Positions 51,256 to 61,800 of a stretch of DNA of 64,000 nucleotides are shown here, piece by piece. Location: positions 62,001-126,000 of the forward strand of contig NZ_BAABWV010000003.1 in assembly GCF_040365005.1 (NCBI RefSeq), given 5' to 3'. Under the pieces are notes generated by a model that was not told the origin of the DNA, did not search any database, and was given only the letters and a program-made list of their open reading frames with translations. The DNA comes from Antarcticimicrobium sp040365005 (lineage in GTDB: Bacteria > Pseudomonadota > Alphaproteobacteria > Rhodobacterales > Rhodobacteraceae). The stretch's first letter is position 1, and each line of letters begins with the position of its first letter. The position numbers and the translations under genes were made by a program.

Positions 51256-52175
51256 GCACGACCATTCCCATCATTCCCTTCGACGCGGGCGAAAAGCTGC
51301 TCGATTGGCTGGACCTGACCGACGCGCTGGCCGACGGTCATGACCTGCCCCGCGCCGAGATCGCCGATACCTTTCTCTACCGCGATCCCGATACGCTGCT
51401 GAACCGCGCCGCCTGGATCGACGGGTTGGGCAGCCTGGTCAAGACCGCCACCGTGTTTCCGCGCAACCCCGAACACGGGGTGCCCATGGTCAACGGCGGG
51501 GTGAGCCTCTATTCCGACCTCGACGGCACGCTGGAGGCGCTGGTGGATTTCCACCTGGTGACCAAGTGGAAGACCGCCGGCGACAGCCTGCTGGCCGCCC
51601 GCCGGCTGGCCCGCCCCGACAGCGCGCGGATCGTGATCGCCGGCGCCGGCACCGTGGGCCGCTCGCTCTGCGAGGCCTTCGCCGAGGCCTTTCCCAAGGC
51701 GAAGATCGCCCTGTGGAACCGCACCGTGGCCAAGGCCGAGGCGCTGGCGCAGGAGATCGGCAGCGTCGATGTCGCCCCTGACTTGGAGGCGGCGGTGCGG
51801 CAGGCCGATATCGTGGTCAGCGCCACCATGTCCTCGGAGCCGCTGATCAAGGGCGACTGGCTGCACCCGGGCCAGCATATCAACCTGATCGGCGCCTATC
51901 GCCCCGACATGCGCGAGGCCGACGACATCGCGCTGCAACGGGCGAAGATCTATGTCGACAGCCGCGACACCACCATCGGCCATATCGGCGAGATCCAGAT
52001 CCCGCTGGACCGGGGCGTGATCACCGAGGCCGACATCCTTGCCGATTTCTACCAGCTCGACGCCTTTGCACAGGGCGGGACCGAGGAGATCACCCTGTTC
52101 AAGAACGGTGGCGGCGCCCATCTGGACCTGATGACCAGCCGTTACATCCTCGATCGCTGGACGGCGGCGCAGTAA
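51252..52175 (+). CDS. Ornithine cyclodeaminase/mu-crystallin family protein
   Basis: NAD(P)-dependent member of the ornithine cyclodeaminase superfamily, 307 residues. The Rossmann motif is IVIAGAGTVGRSLCEAF; FHLVTKWKTAGDSLLAARRLA gives the substrate-binding Lys and Thr, and IVVSATMSSEPLIKG, NLIGAYRPDMREAD follow. Members include ornithine cyclodeaminase, alanine dehydrogenase and ketimine reductase; the reaction cannot be fixed from sequence. It overlaps the HAD gene. Confidence 0.88.
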   Translation: MSTTIPIIPFDAGEKLLDWLDLTDALADGHDLPRAEIADTFLYRDPDTLLNRAAWIDGLGSLVKTATVFPRNPEHGVPMVNGGVSLYSDLDGTLEALVDFHLVTKWKTAGDSLLAARRLARPDSARIVIAGAGTVGRSLCEAFAEAFPKAKIALWNRTVAKAEALAQEIGSVDVAPDLEAAVRQADIVVSATMSSEPLIKGDWLHPGQHINLIGAYRPDMREADDIALQRAKIYVDSRDTTIGHIGEIQIPLDRGVITEADILADFYQLDAFAQGGTEEITLFKNGGGAHLDLMTSRYILDRWTAAQ

Positions 52176-52195
52176 GGCGCCCCCGTCCCCGTGAT

Positions 52196-53434
52196 CTAGG
52201 CCAGCCGGGCGCCCAGCGGGCGCTCGCGCACCGGCAGGTGGACGATGGCGCTGAAGGCGCCGACGCCGACACCGATCCACCACACGACGGTGTAATCGCC
52301 GAAGGCGTCGTACATCCGACCACCCAGCCAGACCCCCAGGAAGCCGCCGATCTGGTGGCTCAGGAACACGATGCCATAAAGCGTGCCCATGTAGCGCAGC
52401 CCGTAGATATGGGCGACCAGCCCGCTGGTCAGCGGCACGGTCGCCAGCCACAGCGCCCCCATCGCCACCGAGAACACCAGCACCGAGGCCGGGGTGATCG
52501 GCGCCAGGATGAAGGCGGCGGCGATCACCGTGCGGCCGGCATAGATGCCCGCCAGCAGGTATTTCCGGGAATAGAACCTGCCCGCCCATCCGGCCATCAG
52601 CGTACCGCCGATATTGGCCGCCCCGATCAGCGCGATGGACACCGCCCCCAGCGCCGAGGTGGTGGTGATGCCGATCCCGTGCAACAGGCTGCCGGGCTGG
52701 ATCGGGCCGCACATCTCGGTCACGAAGGCGGGGAAATGCGCGGTGATGAAGGCAAGTTGATAGCCGCAACTGAAAAAACCGAGGAAGATCAGCGTATAAG
52801 AGGGATCGCGGAACGCCTTGACCAGGATCGTGCCCAGCGAGTCCTCCAGCTCCGTCCGGCTGGCGGGGGTCGGCACGCGCATCAGCGGCAGGGTCAGCAC
52901 CAGCGCCAGGATCGCCACCGCGAAGACGAGGAAGGTGCTCTGCCAGCTCAGGAAGCTCATCAGCCATTCGGCCACCGGTGCGCCGACCATCTGGCCAAGG
53001 CTGCCCGCCGCGGTGGTGATCGCCAGCGCCATCGAGCGTTTCTCGTCCGAGGCGGCCCGCCCGACCACCGCGAGGATCACGCCAAAGCCGGTGCCGGCGA
53101 TGCCGAAGCCTACCAGCCAGGCATATAGCTGCATCTCCATCGGGGTGGTTGACCAGGCGGTCAGAACCATGCCCGCCGCATAGGTCAGCGCCCCCATCAC
53201 GATCGCCCTGCGGTCGCCGATCTTTTCGGCGATGGCGCCAAAAATCGGCTGGCCGATGCCCCAGGCCAGGTTCTGGATCGCGATCGCCATCGAGAATTCG
53301 GACCGGGCCCAGCCGAATTCCCCGGCCACGGGGAGCTGGAACACCCCGAAAGAAGCGCGGATCGCAAAGCTGACCATGATGATGATACAGCCGACGATCA
53401 GCACAGGGGTCAGCGAGGCGGCAGGGCGGGTCAT
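52196..53434 (-). CDS. MFS transporter
   Basis: Major facilitator transporter of 412 residues, about 12 membrane segments. ATG 53434 (MTRPAASLTPVLIVG) follows GGAGCCTGCCT; an upstream in-frame start would add a non-hydrophobic stretch. Loop 2-3 is AIAEKIGDRRAIVMG and the N-terminal SFAIRASFGVFQLPVAGEFGW resembles the NreB/nitrate or oxalate-formate-type groups. The substrate is unknown. Convergent with the cyclodeaminase homologue and divergent from zapE (about 158 nt between starts). Confidence 0.9.
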   Translation of the reverse strand: MTRPAASLTPVLIVGCIIIMVSFAIRASFGVFQLPVAGEFGWARSEFSMAIAIQNLAWGIGQPIFGAIAEKIGDRRAIVMGALTYAAGMVLTAWSTTPMEMQLYAWLVGFGIAGTGFGVILAVVGRAASDEKRSMALAITTAAGSLGQMVGAPVAEWLMSFLSWQSTFLVFAVAILALVLTLPLMRVPTPASRTELEDSLGTILVKAFRDPSYTLIFLGFFSCGYQLAFITAHFPAFVTEMCGPIQPGSLLHGIGITTTSALGAVSIALIGAANIGGTLMAGWAGRFYSRKYLLAGIYAGRTVIAAAFILAPITPASVLVFSVAMGALWLATVPLTSGLVAHIYGLRYMGTLYGIVFLSHQIGGFLGVWLGGRMYDAFGDYTVVWWIGVGVGAFSAIVHLPVRERPLGARLA

Positions 53435-53592
53435 AGGCAGGCTCCGTTCAGGGTAACGCGGCGAGGTTACGCCACTGGGTCGATGGATCAAATCAGGATT
53501 TGTCCGATGTTGCGTCAGAAATGCTGATATATCGCCCTTGGCCGCCCGGGCCATGCTTTTCAACCCCGTCACCGCGCGGTATGGCTGCGCCC

Positions 53593-54654
53593 ATGTCCGA
53601 TTTGATTGCCCTTTACAACGCCCGGATCGCGCAAGGCGCGCTGCACCACGACCCCGCGCAAGAGGCCGCCCTGCCCGAGCTGGAACGCATCCGCGCCGCC
53701 GTCGCGCAACCTGTCAAGCGCAAGCTGTTCCGCAAGGCCCCGCCGCCGCCCAAAGGGCTGTACCTCTGGGGTGGGGTCGGGCGCGGCAAGTCGATGCTGA
53801 TGGATCTTTTCGTCGAGGCGCTGGACGGGACCGCAGTGCGCCGGGTGCATTTCCACGCCTTCATGCAGGAAATCCACGAGGCCATGCACCAGGCGCGCAA
53901 GAACGGCATCGAGGACGCGCTGGCCCCGGCGGCAGAGGACGTGATCAAATCCGTGCGGGTGCTGGCCTTTGACGAGATGCAGATCACCGACATCACCGAC
54001 GCGATGATCGTGGGACGCCTGTTCGAGGCCCTGTTCGACGCCGGCGTGGTGGTGGTGACCACCTCGAACCGGGTGCCGGACGAGCTGTACAAGAACGGGC
54101 TGAACCGGCAGCTGTTCCTGCCCTTCATCCAGCTGATCAAGCAGCGCATGGAGGTCCGCGAACTGGCCAGCCCCAACGACTATCGCCAGAACCGGCTGGA
54201 GGGCACACAGGTCTATTTCACCCCGATCGGCCCCGAGGCACGCGACGCGATCCGCGCGGTCTGGACCGATCTGGCGGGCGGCCCCGGGACCGAGCTGGTG
54301 CTGGAGGTCAAGGGTCGCCGCGTGGCGCTTCCGGAATATCGCAACGGCATCGCGCGGGCGAGTTTCTATGACCTGTGCGGCCACTATCTTGGCCCGGCCG
54401 ATTACCTGGCCATCGCCGAGGCGGTGCGGGTGCTGATCCTCGAGGATATCCCGAGCCTGTCGCGCAGCAACTTCAACGAGGCCAAACGCTTCGTCACCCT
54501 GATCGACGCGCTCTACGAGGCCAAGGTACGGCTGGTCTGCTCTGCCGCCGCGGAGCCGGAAATGCTCTACCTTGAGGGCGAGGGCGTGTTCGAATTCGAG
54601 CGCACCGCCAGCCGGCTGCGCGAAATGCAGGACAAGGACTGGGGCACCGCGTGA
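53593..54654 (+). CDS. zapE: AFG1-like ATPase ZapE
   Basis: ATPase of the AFG1/LACE1 family, 353 residues, linked in E. coli to Z-ring constriction. Walker A is LWGGVGRGKSMLMDLF, Walker B VRVLAFDEMQITD, and sensor region VVVVTTSNRVPDELY followed by FLPFIQLIK. The start is placed at ATG 53593 (MSDLIALYNARIAQG, typical N-terminus); ATG 53581 is four codons upstream and cannot be excluded since neither has a good ribosome binding site. The stop overlaps the next gene. Confidence 0.93.
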   Translation: MSDLIALYNARIAQGALHHDPAQEAALPELERIRAAVAQPVKRKLFRKAPPPPKGLYLWGGVGRGKSMLMDLFVEALDGTAVRRVHFHAFMQEIHEAMHQARKNGIEDALAPAAEDVIKSVRVLAFDEMQITDITDAMIVGRLFEALFDAGVVVVTTSNRVPDELYKNGLNRQLFLPFIQLIKQRMEVRELASPNDYRQNRLEGTQVYFTPIGPEARDAIRAVWTDLAGGPGTELVLEVKGRRVALPEYRNGIARASFYDLCGHYLGPADYLAIAEAVRVLILEDIPSLSRSNFNEAKRFVTLIDALYEAKVRLVCSAAAEPEMLYLEGEGVFEFERTASRLREMQDKDWGTA

Positions 54655-55556
54655 TTCTGCGCGACCCGCCCCATACGCTGCGGCTTTTTCTGGTGCTGCA
54701 GGGCGCGGTCGTGCCACGGGTTCTCCCCCAGATCATCGGGGCCGCGCTGTGGTCACTGGCGGTTCTGCTCGTGGACCGGTTCCTGTTTGGCGTACCGGGC
54801 TTGCCGGTGGCTGCGATGGGGGTGTTCGGCATCTCGCTTTCGCTGTTCCTGGGGTTCCGGAACAACGTCGCCTATGACCGCTGGTGGGAGGCGCGCAAGA
54901 TCTGGGGTGGGATGGTCGCGGATGTCCGCAGCCTGTCGCAGGAGTTGACCGTGTTCGGTGCATCCGAGGCGGACCGGGCCTATATCCTCACCCATATCCT
55001 GGCCTTTCACCACCTGCATCGGGGCCAGTTGCGCGGCGATGACGTGACCAGAGTGGTCACCGATTGGGTCGGGGCCGAGGCGGCCGCGCCGCTCTTGCGT
55101 CACGGCAACGGGCCGAACGCGGCGCTGCGCGCCATAGCCGAGCGGTTGCGCGAGATGGCCGAGGCCGAGCGCATCGACGGGTTCGGCCGGCGCGCCCTGA
55201 CCGAACGGTTGGCCCGTTTCGCCGCCGCACAGGCCGGGAACGAGCGGCTGCTCACCACCCCGCTGCCCTTTGTCTATTCCCTGTTGATCTGGCGGACGAC
55301 CTATCTCTACTGCCTCTTGCTGCCGTTTGCCCTTGTCGGGAACGCCGGCTGGTTCGAACCGGTGCTGATGGCGATGGTGGCCTATGTGTTCTTCGGACTG
55401 GCCGAAGTGACACATGAGCTGGAGCATCCCTTTGGCCGGCTGGAGAACTGCATGCCGCTGAGCGCGCTGTGCCGCGTGATGGAAATCTCGGTCTGCCACG
55501 CGCTGGAGCGCGAGGCGCCGCCACCACTGGAACCGGTCGACTTCGTGCTGACCTGA
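54651..55556 (+). CDS. Bestrophin-like (UPF0187) channel protein
   Basis: Membrane protein of 301 residues of the bestrophin family, from GTG 54651 overlapping the zapE stop. FGISLSLFLGFRNNVAYDRWWEAR carries the conserved RNxxxYDRWWEAR region; RWWEARKIWGG follows. Four hydrophobic segments near 25-45, 50-70, 215-235 and 240-260 and a C-terminal HELEHPFGR segment match bacterial bestrophins, which form pentameric anion or cation channels. Ion and physiological role are unknown. Confidence 0.9.
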   Translation: MILRDPPHTLRLFLVLQGAVVPRVLPQIIGAALWSLAVLLVDRFLFGVPGLPVAAMGVFGISLSLFLGFRNNVAYDRWWEARKIWGGMVADVRSLSQELTVFGASEADRAYILTHILAFHHLHRGQLRGDDVTRVVTDWVGAEAAAPLLRHGNGPNAALRAIAERLREMAEAERIDGFGRRALTERLARFAAAQAGNERLLTTPLPFVYSLLIWRTTYLYCLLLPFALVGNAGWFEPVLMAMVAYVFFGLAEVTHELEHPFGRLENCMPLSALCRVMEISVCHALEREAPPPLEPVDFVLT

Positions 55557-55561
55557 GGGCG

Positions 55562-56845
55562 CTACCCGTTCTCGCGCAGCACGCCGCCCGCGAGGTAGAG
55601 CGAGCCGCAGATCAGGATGCGGGCGTGCGGATCGGATTGCACGATGTGTTGCACCGCCGCCAGAACGCTGTCGGCGGTTTCGGCCGGCAGTCCCACCGCC
55701 CGCGCCGCCGACGCGGTTTCCTCGGCGGAGAGCGTATTGGCCTCGCCGGGGATCGAGACGGCGGTGAGGCTTTGGGCCTGCGCCGCCAGCGGGCGCAAAT
55801 AGCCGGTCACGTCCTTGGTATTGAGCATGCCGCAGACCAGATGCGTGGGGCGGGGCGCCAACCCGGCCAGGTGCGCGCCCAGCGCGGCGCCCGCCGCCGC
55901 GTTGTGGCCGCCGTCCAACCAAAGCTCGGCCTGCGGCGTCGCCTCGCAAAGCGGGCCGGTCTTCAACCGCTGCATCCGGGCCGGCCATTCGACGCGCGTC
56001 ATGGCGGACTCGCAGGCGGTCTCGCCCTGGCCCAGGTGTCGCAACGCCGCCAAAGCTGCACCGGCGTTCTGTATCTGGTGCGCGCCGGGCAGGCTCGGCA
56101 GCGGCAGGTCGAGCAACCCGCGCTCGTCCTGATAGATCAGCCGCCCGCGTTCCTCGTAAACATGCCAATGCTGGCCATAAGCGATCAGCGGTGCACCCAA
56201 GCGGGCAGCCTGTGCCTCGATCACCTCAAGCGCCTCGTCGGGCTGCGGGCCGACCACGCAGGGCACGCCGCGCTTGAGGATCCCGGCCTTCTCAAAGGCA
56301 ATCTTGCCCAGCGTGTCACCGAGGAACTGCTCATGGTCGATCGACACCGGCGTGAGGATCGTCAGCGCCGGGGTCTCGATCACGTTGGTCGCGTCGAGCC
56401 GCCCGCCAAGGCCCACCTCCAACAGGGTGTAATCGGCCGGCGTGCGGGCAAAGGCCAGCAGCGCGGCGCAGGTGGTGATCTCGAAATAGGTGATGCTCTC
56501 GCCGCCATTGGCGGCATAGCATTCATCCAGTACCGCGCTCAGCTCCGGCTCGGAGATCAGCTTTCCCGCCACCCGGATCCGCTCGTGGAACCGCGCCAGG
56601 TGCGGCGAGGTATAGGCATGCGCCGTCAGGCCGGCCCCCTCCAGCCCGGCACGGATCATCGCCTGGGTCGAGCCCTTGCCGTTGGTGCCGGCGATATGGA
56701 TCACCGGCGGCAGCCGGTCCTGCGGGTTGTCAAGCGCCGCCAGCAGGCGCCAGACCCGGTCCAGTGTCAGGTCGATGATCTTGGGGTGCAGCGCCATCAT
56801 CCTGTCAAGGATGACATCCGACGCCGCCGGGGTCTGGGTCTGCAT
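55562..56845 (-). CDS. folC: Bifunctional folylpolyglutamate/dihydrofolate synthase
   Basis: ATP-dependent Mur-ligase-family enzyme of 427 residues adding glutamate to dihydropteroate and folates. P-loop is HIAGTNGKGSTQAMIRAG; other hallmarks are YTSPHLARFHERIRV, LLEVGLGGRLDATNVI, and LDGGHNAAAGAALGAHLA in the C-terminal domain. ATG 56845 (MQTQTPAASDVI) is chosen. It is 43 nt downstream of accD on the same strand, the usual accD-folC pairing. Confidence 0.95.
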   Translation of the reverse strand: MQTQTPAASDVILDRMMALHPKIIDLTLDRVWRLLAALDNPQDRLPPVIHIAGTNGKGSTQAMIRAGLEGAGLTAHAYTSPHLARFHERIRVAGKLISEPELSAVLDECYAANGGESITYFEITTCAALLAFARTPADYTLLEVGLGGRLDATNVIETPALTILTPVSIDHEQFLGDTLGKIAFEKAGILKRGVPCVVGPQPDEALEVIEAQAARLGAPLIAYGQHWHVYEERGRLIYQDERGLLDLPLPSLPGAHQIQNAGAALAALRHLGQGETACESAMTRVEWPARMQRLKTGPLCEATPQAELWLDGGHNAAAGAALGAHLAGLAPRPTHLVCGMLNTKDVTGYLRPLAAQAQSLTAVSIPGEANTLSAEETASAARAVGLPAETADSVLAAVQHIVQSDPHARILICGSLYLAGGVLRENG

Positions 56846-56888
56846 TCTGGCCTGCCTGTCTGCTGCGTCAGAGCGGGGCGCGGGCGTC

Positions 56889-57851
56889 TCAGCTTTCAGT
56901 TTCGTCCGCATCCGGTTTCGGGTCGGCGGGGCCGGTTTCGGGGCCGGTATCGGCTTCGCTGCTGACCGCCTCGGGCGCGGGAAGATCGCCGCGAATCGCC
57001 GGTGCCAGGCCCATCAGCATGCGGGTGATGGTGATCAGCTCGTCGCGCATCTCGGTGCGTTTGGTCACCCGGTCCAGCATGCCGTGATCCAGCAGATACT
57101 CGGCACGCTGGAACCCCTCGGGCAGCTTTTCACGGATGGTCTGTTCGATCACCCGCGGCCCGGCAAAGCAGATCAGCGCGTTGGGTTCGGCGATCTGCAC
57201 GTCGCCCAGCATCGCGTAAGAGGCGGTGACGCCACCGGTCGTGGGATGGGTCAGCACCACGATATAGGGCAGCCCGGCCTCCTTGAGCATCTGCACCGCC
57301 ACCGTGGTGCGCGGCATCTGCATCAGCGACAGGATCCCCTCCTGCATGCGGGCGCCGCCGGCGGACGAGAACAGGATCAGCGGGCGTTTCAACTTTACCG
57401 CCTGTTCGGCCGCGGCGACGATGGCATTGCCCACGTACATGCCCATCGATCCCCCCATGAAGGAGAAATCCTGCGCCGCGGCCACGATGGGGGTGCGCCC
57501 CATTTCGCCAGTGGCGACCAGCATCGCCTCTTTTTCGCCGGTCTTTTTCTGCGCCGCGCGCATCCGGTCGGGATATTTCTTCTGATCGCGGAAATGCAGC
57601 GGGTCGGCGACCGGTTCGGGAACCTCCACCTCGGAGAACACGCCGCCGTCGAACAGCGCCTCGAAGCGCGCCCGCGGGGTGATCGCCATGTGATGCCCGC
57701 AGTTGGTGCAGACATTCAGGTTATCGCTCAACTCGCGATGGAACAGCATGGTTCCGCATTCATCGCATTTCTGCCAGAGATTCTCCGGCACATCCCGGCG
57801 CGAAAAGATCGAGTTGATCCGGGGGCGGACGTAATTTGTGATCCAGTTCAT
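56889..57851 (-). CDS. accD: Acetyl-CoA carboxylase carboxyltransferase subunit beta
   Basis: Beta subunit of the carboxyltransferase for malonyl-CoA formation, 320 residues. N-terminal zinc ribbon has Cys29, Cys32, Cys48 and Cys51; the crotonase-like core includes FSSAGGARMQEGILSLMQM, THPTTGGVTASYAMLGD and CFAGPRVIEQTIREKLPEGF. A C-terminal acidic tail of about 25 residues is likely disordered. The ATG at 57851 gives the usual MNWITNYVRPRI start. Confidence 0.97.
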   Translation of the reverse strand: MNWITNYVRPRINSIFSRRDVPENLWQKCDECGTMLFHRELSDNLNVCTNCGHHMAITPRARFEALFDGGVFSEVEVPEPVADPLHFRDQKKYPDRMRAAQKKTGEKEAMLVATGEMGRTPIVAAAQDFSFMGGSMGMYVGNAIVAAAEQAVKLKRPLILFSSAGGARMQEGILSLMQMPRTTVAVQMLKEAGLPYIVVLTHPTTGGVTASYAMLGDVQIAEPNALICFAGPRVIEQTIREKLPEGFQRAEYLLDHGMLDRVTKRTEMRDELITITRMLMGLAPAIRGDLPAPEAVSSEADTGPETGPADPKPDADETES

Positions 57852-57914
57852 GTCGAGGCCTCTCGCAGGAGCGTGCACGCTGCGTCAGATAAGCCGGGGC
57901 GCGGACAATTGCAA

Positions 57915-58802
57915 TCAACGCCTGATGGCAATCCGCGCGACAAGCCATGTCAGCACCATCAGCGCGAAGTCGACTGCCAGCCAGGCCCGCATCGGGCCGG
58001 TGTCATCGGAGGAGAACGGCAGGATGAAGAGTGACAGGCCATTCAGGCTCTCGGGAACCGAAAAGATCAGCAGCGCCACGACATTGTTGAAGAAATGCAC
58101 CGCGATCGCCGGGCCCAGCGTGCCCGCCCGGGCGGTGAGATCGGCCATCAGGATACCGAAACAGCCGGCCCAGATCGCGATCAACCCGGCATTGGGGCCG
58201 GCCTCGGCGGGCACGAAATGGCCCAGCGCGAACAGGATCGAGGGCAGCAACAACCAGGCCGCCGGGTGCGGGATCCGCGCTGCCAGCGCCTGCTGCAGGT
58301 ACCCCCGGAACAGGATCTCCTCGGCGCTGACCTGGATCAGGATCGCGACCAGCGCCAGCGGCAGCAGCATCAGCCAACGCCCGAACGCGAGATTGGGAAG
58401 AAGCGGCGCGCCCATGTCGTAGGGCGGCAGGGCGAACAGCACCAACCCGAACAGCAACAACAGGCGCAACACCCGCCAGAACTGGATAACCGCCCGCCCC
58501 GGTGGCCCGATCAGCCCCAGCGGCGCGCGGCGCTGAACAAGATGCGCCGCCGCAAAGACGCCGACGATGACAAAGCCGAAACTACCCAGCAGGATCAGCA
58601 TCGACCCCGGCCGGTGCCCGGTCGCCAGGTCCGCCGCCCATCCGATCGGCGCGACCGAGAAAACAAACGCCTGCAACACCGCGTTCAGCCCGAGAACGAT
58701 CACCGCTACCATCGCCAGGCCGGCGAACAGGCGCCACAGCGCGCGGCCCGGGCGGGCCGGGGCAACCAGGATCTCATGCGCGGCATAGGGGCGATCAGTC
58801 AT
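57915..58802 (-). CDS. CPBP family intramembrane metalloprotease-like protein
   Basis: Polytopic membrane protein of 295 residues of the CPBP (Abi/Rce1) family, with about eight hydrophobic segments. Catalytic motifs are complete: EEILFRG (Glu161, Glu162, Arg166), FALGHF (His195) and HFFNN (His236, Asn240). Family members cleave prenylated proteins in eukaryotes or mature peptides and regulate bacteriocin immunity in bacteria. Its ATG overlaps the stop of the pseudo-ABC gene by 8 nt, so the two are co-translated. The substrate is unknown. Confidence 0.88.
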   Translation of the reverse strand: MTDRPYAAHEILVAPARPGRALWRLFAGLAMVAVIVLGLNAVLQAFVFSVAPIGWAADLATGHRPGSMLILLGSFGFVIVGVFAAAHLVQRRAPLGLIGPPGRAVIQFWRVLRLLLLFGLVLFALPPYDMGAPLLPNLAFGRWLMLLPLALVAILIQVSAEEILFRGYLQQALAARIPHPAAWLLLPSILFALGHFVPAEAGPNAGLIAIWAGCFGILMADLTARAGTLGPAIAVHFFNNVVALLIFSVPESLNGLSLFILPFSSDDTGPMRAWLAVDFALMVLTWLVARIAIRR

Positions 58803-61800
58803 CGAAATACTCGTTCAGCGTATCCAGGGAAATCGGCAGGTTCTTTTTCAGCACGGCCTCGGAGAGGTTGACCTGCGCCGCCTGCAACAACTCGGTCGCG
58901 CCGGCCAGGTGCCCAGCCACCGCCTCGAGCAGCGCCAGCGCCACCGAGGCATCGTTTTCGATCACCGCGCGAAACTCCTCGGCACCGATGCGAAGAAACC
59001 GCGTCGGTTCCACCGCCACCAGATCGAGAAAGCGTTTGTCGCGCGTGATCACGGCCAGGTCTCCGATCAGCCGCCCCGGCAACACGAAGGACACCGGCGG
59101 CGTGCTGGCATCACCCGCGGGCCAGCGCAGTTCGGCCTGCCCCTCGAGGCACAGGTAGACCGCGTCGGCGGGCCGGTCATGAGAAAAGACAACCTGACCG
59201 GGCGCCACTTCGTACCATTGCGCAGAGAACGCCAGGAGGCGGCGGTTGCGCAGGCTGAGCCGCCCGAACAGATCGTTGCGTGACAGGATCGCCAGCTTGC
59301 GGCCAAGGTCATCGGTCCCCTCCCCCTCTTTCGACTCCGACAGGGCGGTGCCGTCGATCCGACCGTCGCGGATCTCGACATACATGTCATAGGCATCCGG
59401 GTTGTCGAACCGGTCCTCGAGAAACAGCATGGTGGTATCGGGCAGGAGTTCGCGCAGGCGGGTCCGCGTGTTGAGTCGGCTGTCCGCGTTATGGCTGGCC
59501 AGGATGTTGTCCATGATCAGGATATCGGGGCGCTTGATCCCGGCCCGACTGAAGCCGGCGCGCTCCTGGAACACGGTCGGCAGGTTGGTGCCGCCAAGCC
59601 CGGCCCGCAGATCGTAAAGGATCGCCGCCGCGCGGTGACGCAACCCATGGGCCTCGAGCACCTCGGCCACGACGTTCTCGATCTCGTCGGCCTTGGCGCC
59701 GGCCATGATCGACACCCGCCCGTAGATGGCGTTTTCCAGGACCGTCAGGCGCGGAACATAGGAATCGGGGCCGATCGGCTCGAACATGTCGGCCAGGTTG
59801 CGGCGCAGCTCTGCGCCCCGGTTGCGCCGGATCGACAGGATCCGTCTTTTGTACTTGTCGGGGAAATCCGGGCCGATCTGTTCCGCGGTCAGCATGAAGG
59901 GCACGATCAGCAGCATCGCCCGGTCTTCCTGCGACAGCGCCGCCTTGCCGCGCCGTGTCGCGCGCCCGGCGATATCGGACACACGCAGGTAAAGCTCCTT
60001 GTCCAGCCCCAGGCGCAAGAACAGCGGATGGTCGGTACCATCCGTGCCGAAGGTCCGGTTCAGCGTGTCGATTACCCCCATCGAGACCGAGATGACATCG
60101 TCGGCGATGCCCTCGTCCTGCAGCATCTGCAGGAAGCGATGCTCGCGCGCCAGGGCCTCGGGCTGGATATCGTGCACCGGGGTGGCGAACAGCAGGTTGC
60201 CGGCAAGCGGCAGCGCCGGGTTGAACCGCTCGGGGTCCAGGGTGAAATAGGCATCCTCCAGCCCCCGTTCGCGCAGCTTTTCGCGGACCTCCGGACGCAG
60301 GGCGACGATCTCGCGCGCCAGGCCGGCGTGCTGCTCGGTCACGAACCGGGACCGCAGGGTGCGGCGGAACATCATCTCGTCGATCCCCATCGCCTCGATC
60401 AGCTGGAACCACCAGTCGCGGACCTCGGCCCCGTCCGAGAGACCGGCGATCGCGGGATCGACCCAGTCGGCCGTCAGCGGATCGGTGCTGTTGCCCGCCC
60501 GTGCGGTCTCCAGGGCCCGCGCGTCATGGGCCACGGCAAGCTGTTCGGTATCACGCGGACGCATCTTGAGCGGCATCAGCAGGTTGTCGCCCAGAGTGCC
60601 GTCGAACAGGTAGGGCCGCGAATTGGCATAGCCGATACGCGCCGCGATCACCGCCTGGTGCAGTTGCTCCAGTGGATGGCCCGACAGCACCACGTGGCCC
60701 TGCGCCGGCAGCGTTTCGCGCACCAAAAGTTCGGCCAGCGCGGTCCGCTCGATCGCCTTGTCGCTCTGGATCGCGACGCGGCTGCGCGGCGGGATGGTCA
60801 GGTTGATGTCCTCCAGGATGGTATTGCCGTCCTGGTCGCGCACGGTGACGTCGTGCAACTCGATCGCCCCGAACAGGTGCGGCAGGCTGTCAGGTTCGCC
60901 GTCGAACAGCTCTTCCGGGATCATGTCGCGCGGCGCGAAACGCTCGGTCACCACGTCCCAGCGCAACGACATGTCCTGCACCTGGTTGTAATAGGTCAGA
61001 AGCTCCTTCCACGGGCTCGACAGATCCTTGTAGGCCGACAAGGCCGCCACCAGGGCACCCACGGTGATGTCGCCCTGGATCGCCAGGTACCCCCCGACCG
61101 AATAGAACATGAAGGGCGTCAGATGCCCGATCATGTTGTTGAGGAACTTCATGAAGAACTTTTTCTGGTAGATCCGGAACCGGATCTCGAACAGGCGCCC
61201 CAGCCGGTCGGTGATCATCGCAAGCCGATAGCGCCAGCCACCGTTGGCGCGCAGGTCGCTGATGCCCGCCGCGCTCTCGCCGATCTCGGTCGCAAGGTGG
61301 CGCAACTCGCCGATACGGTCCTTGTTCAGCAGGTTGATCTGGCGCTGGATCATCGGGATCAGCCAGGCCTGCAACGGGATCAACGCCACCGAGGCCAGCC
61401 CGAACCAGACACTTTGCATGAACAGGAACGACACGATGGTCATCATCTGGCCGAACTGGAACACCGGCTGGGCGATCGCATCGCCCATCAGGCCGCCCAT
61501 TGGCTCGGCCTCGGAGGTGATCATCGACACCAGTTCGCCCTGGCTGGTGGTGCGAAAATAGGGCTTGGGAAAGCGCAACATGCGGTGGATCAGCTGATAC
61601 CGCAGCCGCCGCAGCATCCGCTCGGACAGCACCCCCTTGCGGGTGTTGATGTGCATCTTCATCAACCCGCCGATCAGCACCGCCAGGAAAAACGCGACGC
61701 ACAGGACCAGCAGGAATTGCACCTGCGTCAGCTCGATTCCGTAGATCGCGGTCTGCTGGCCCGCCGCACCGATGGCATCGTTGATGATCCTCTTGGGCAA

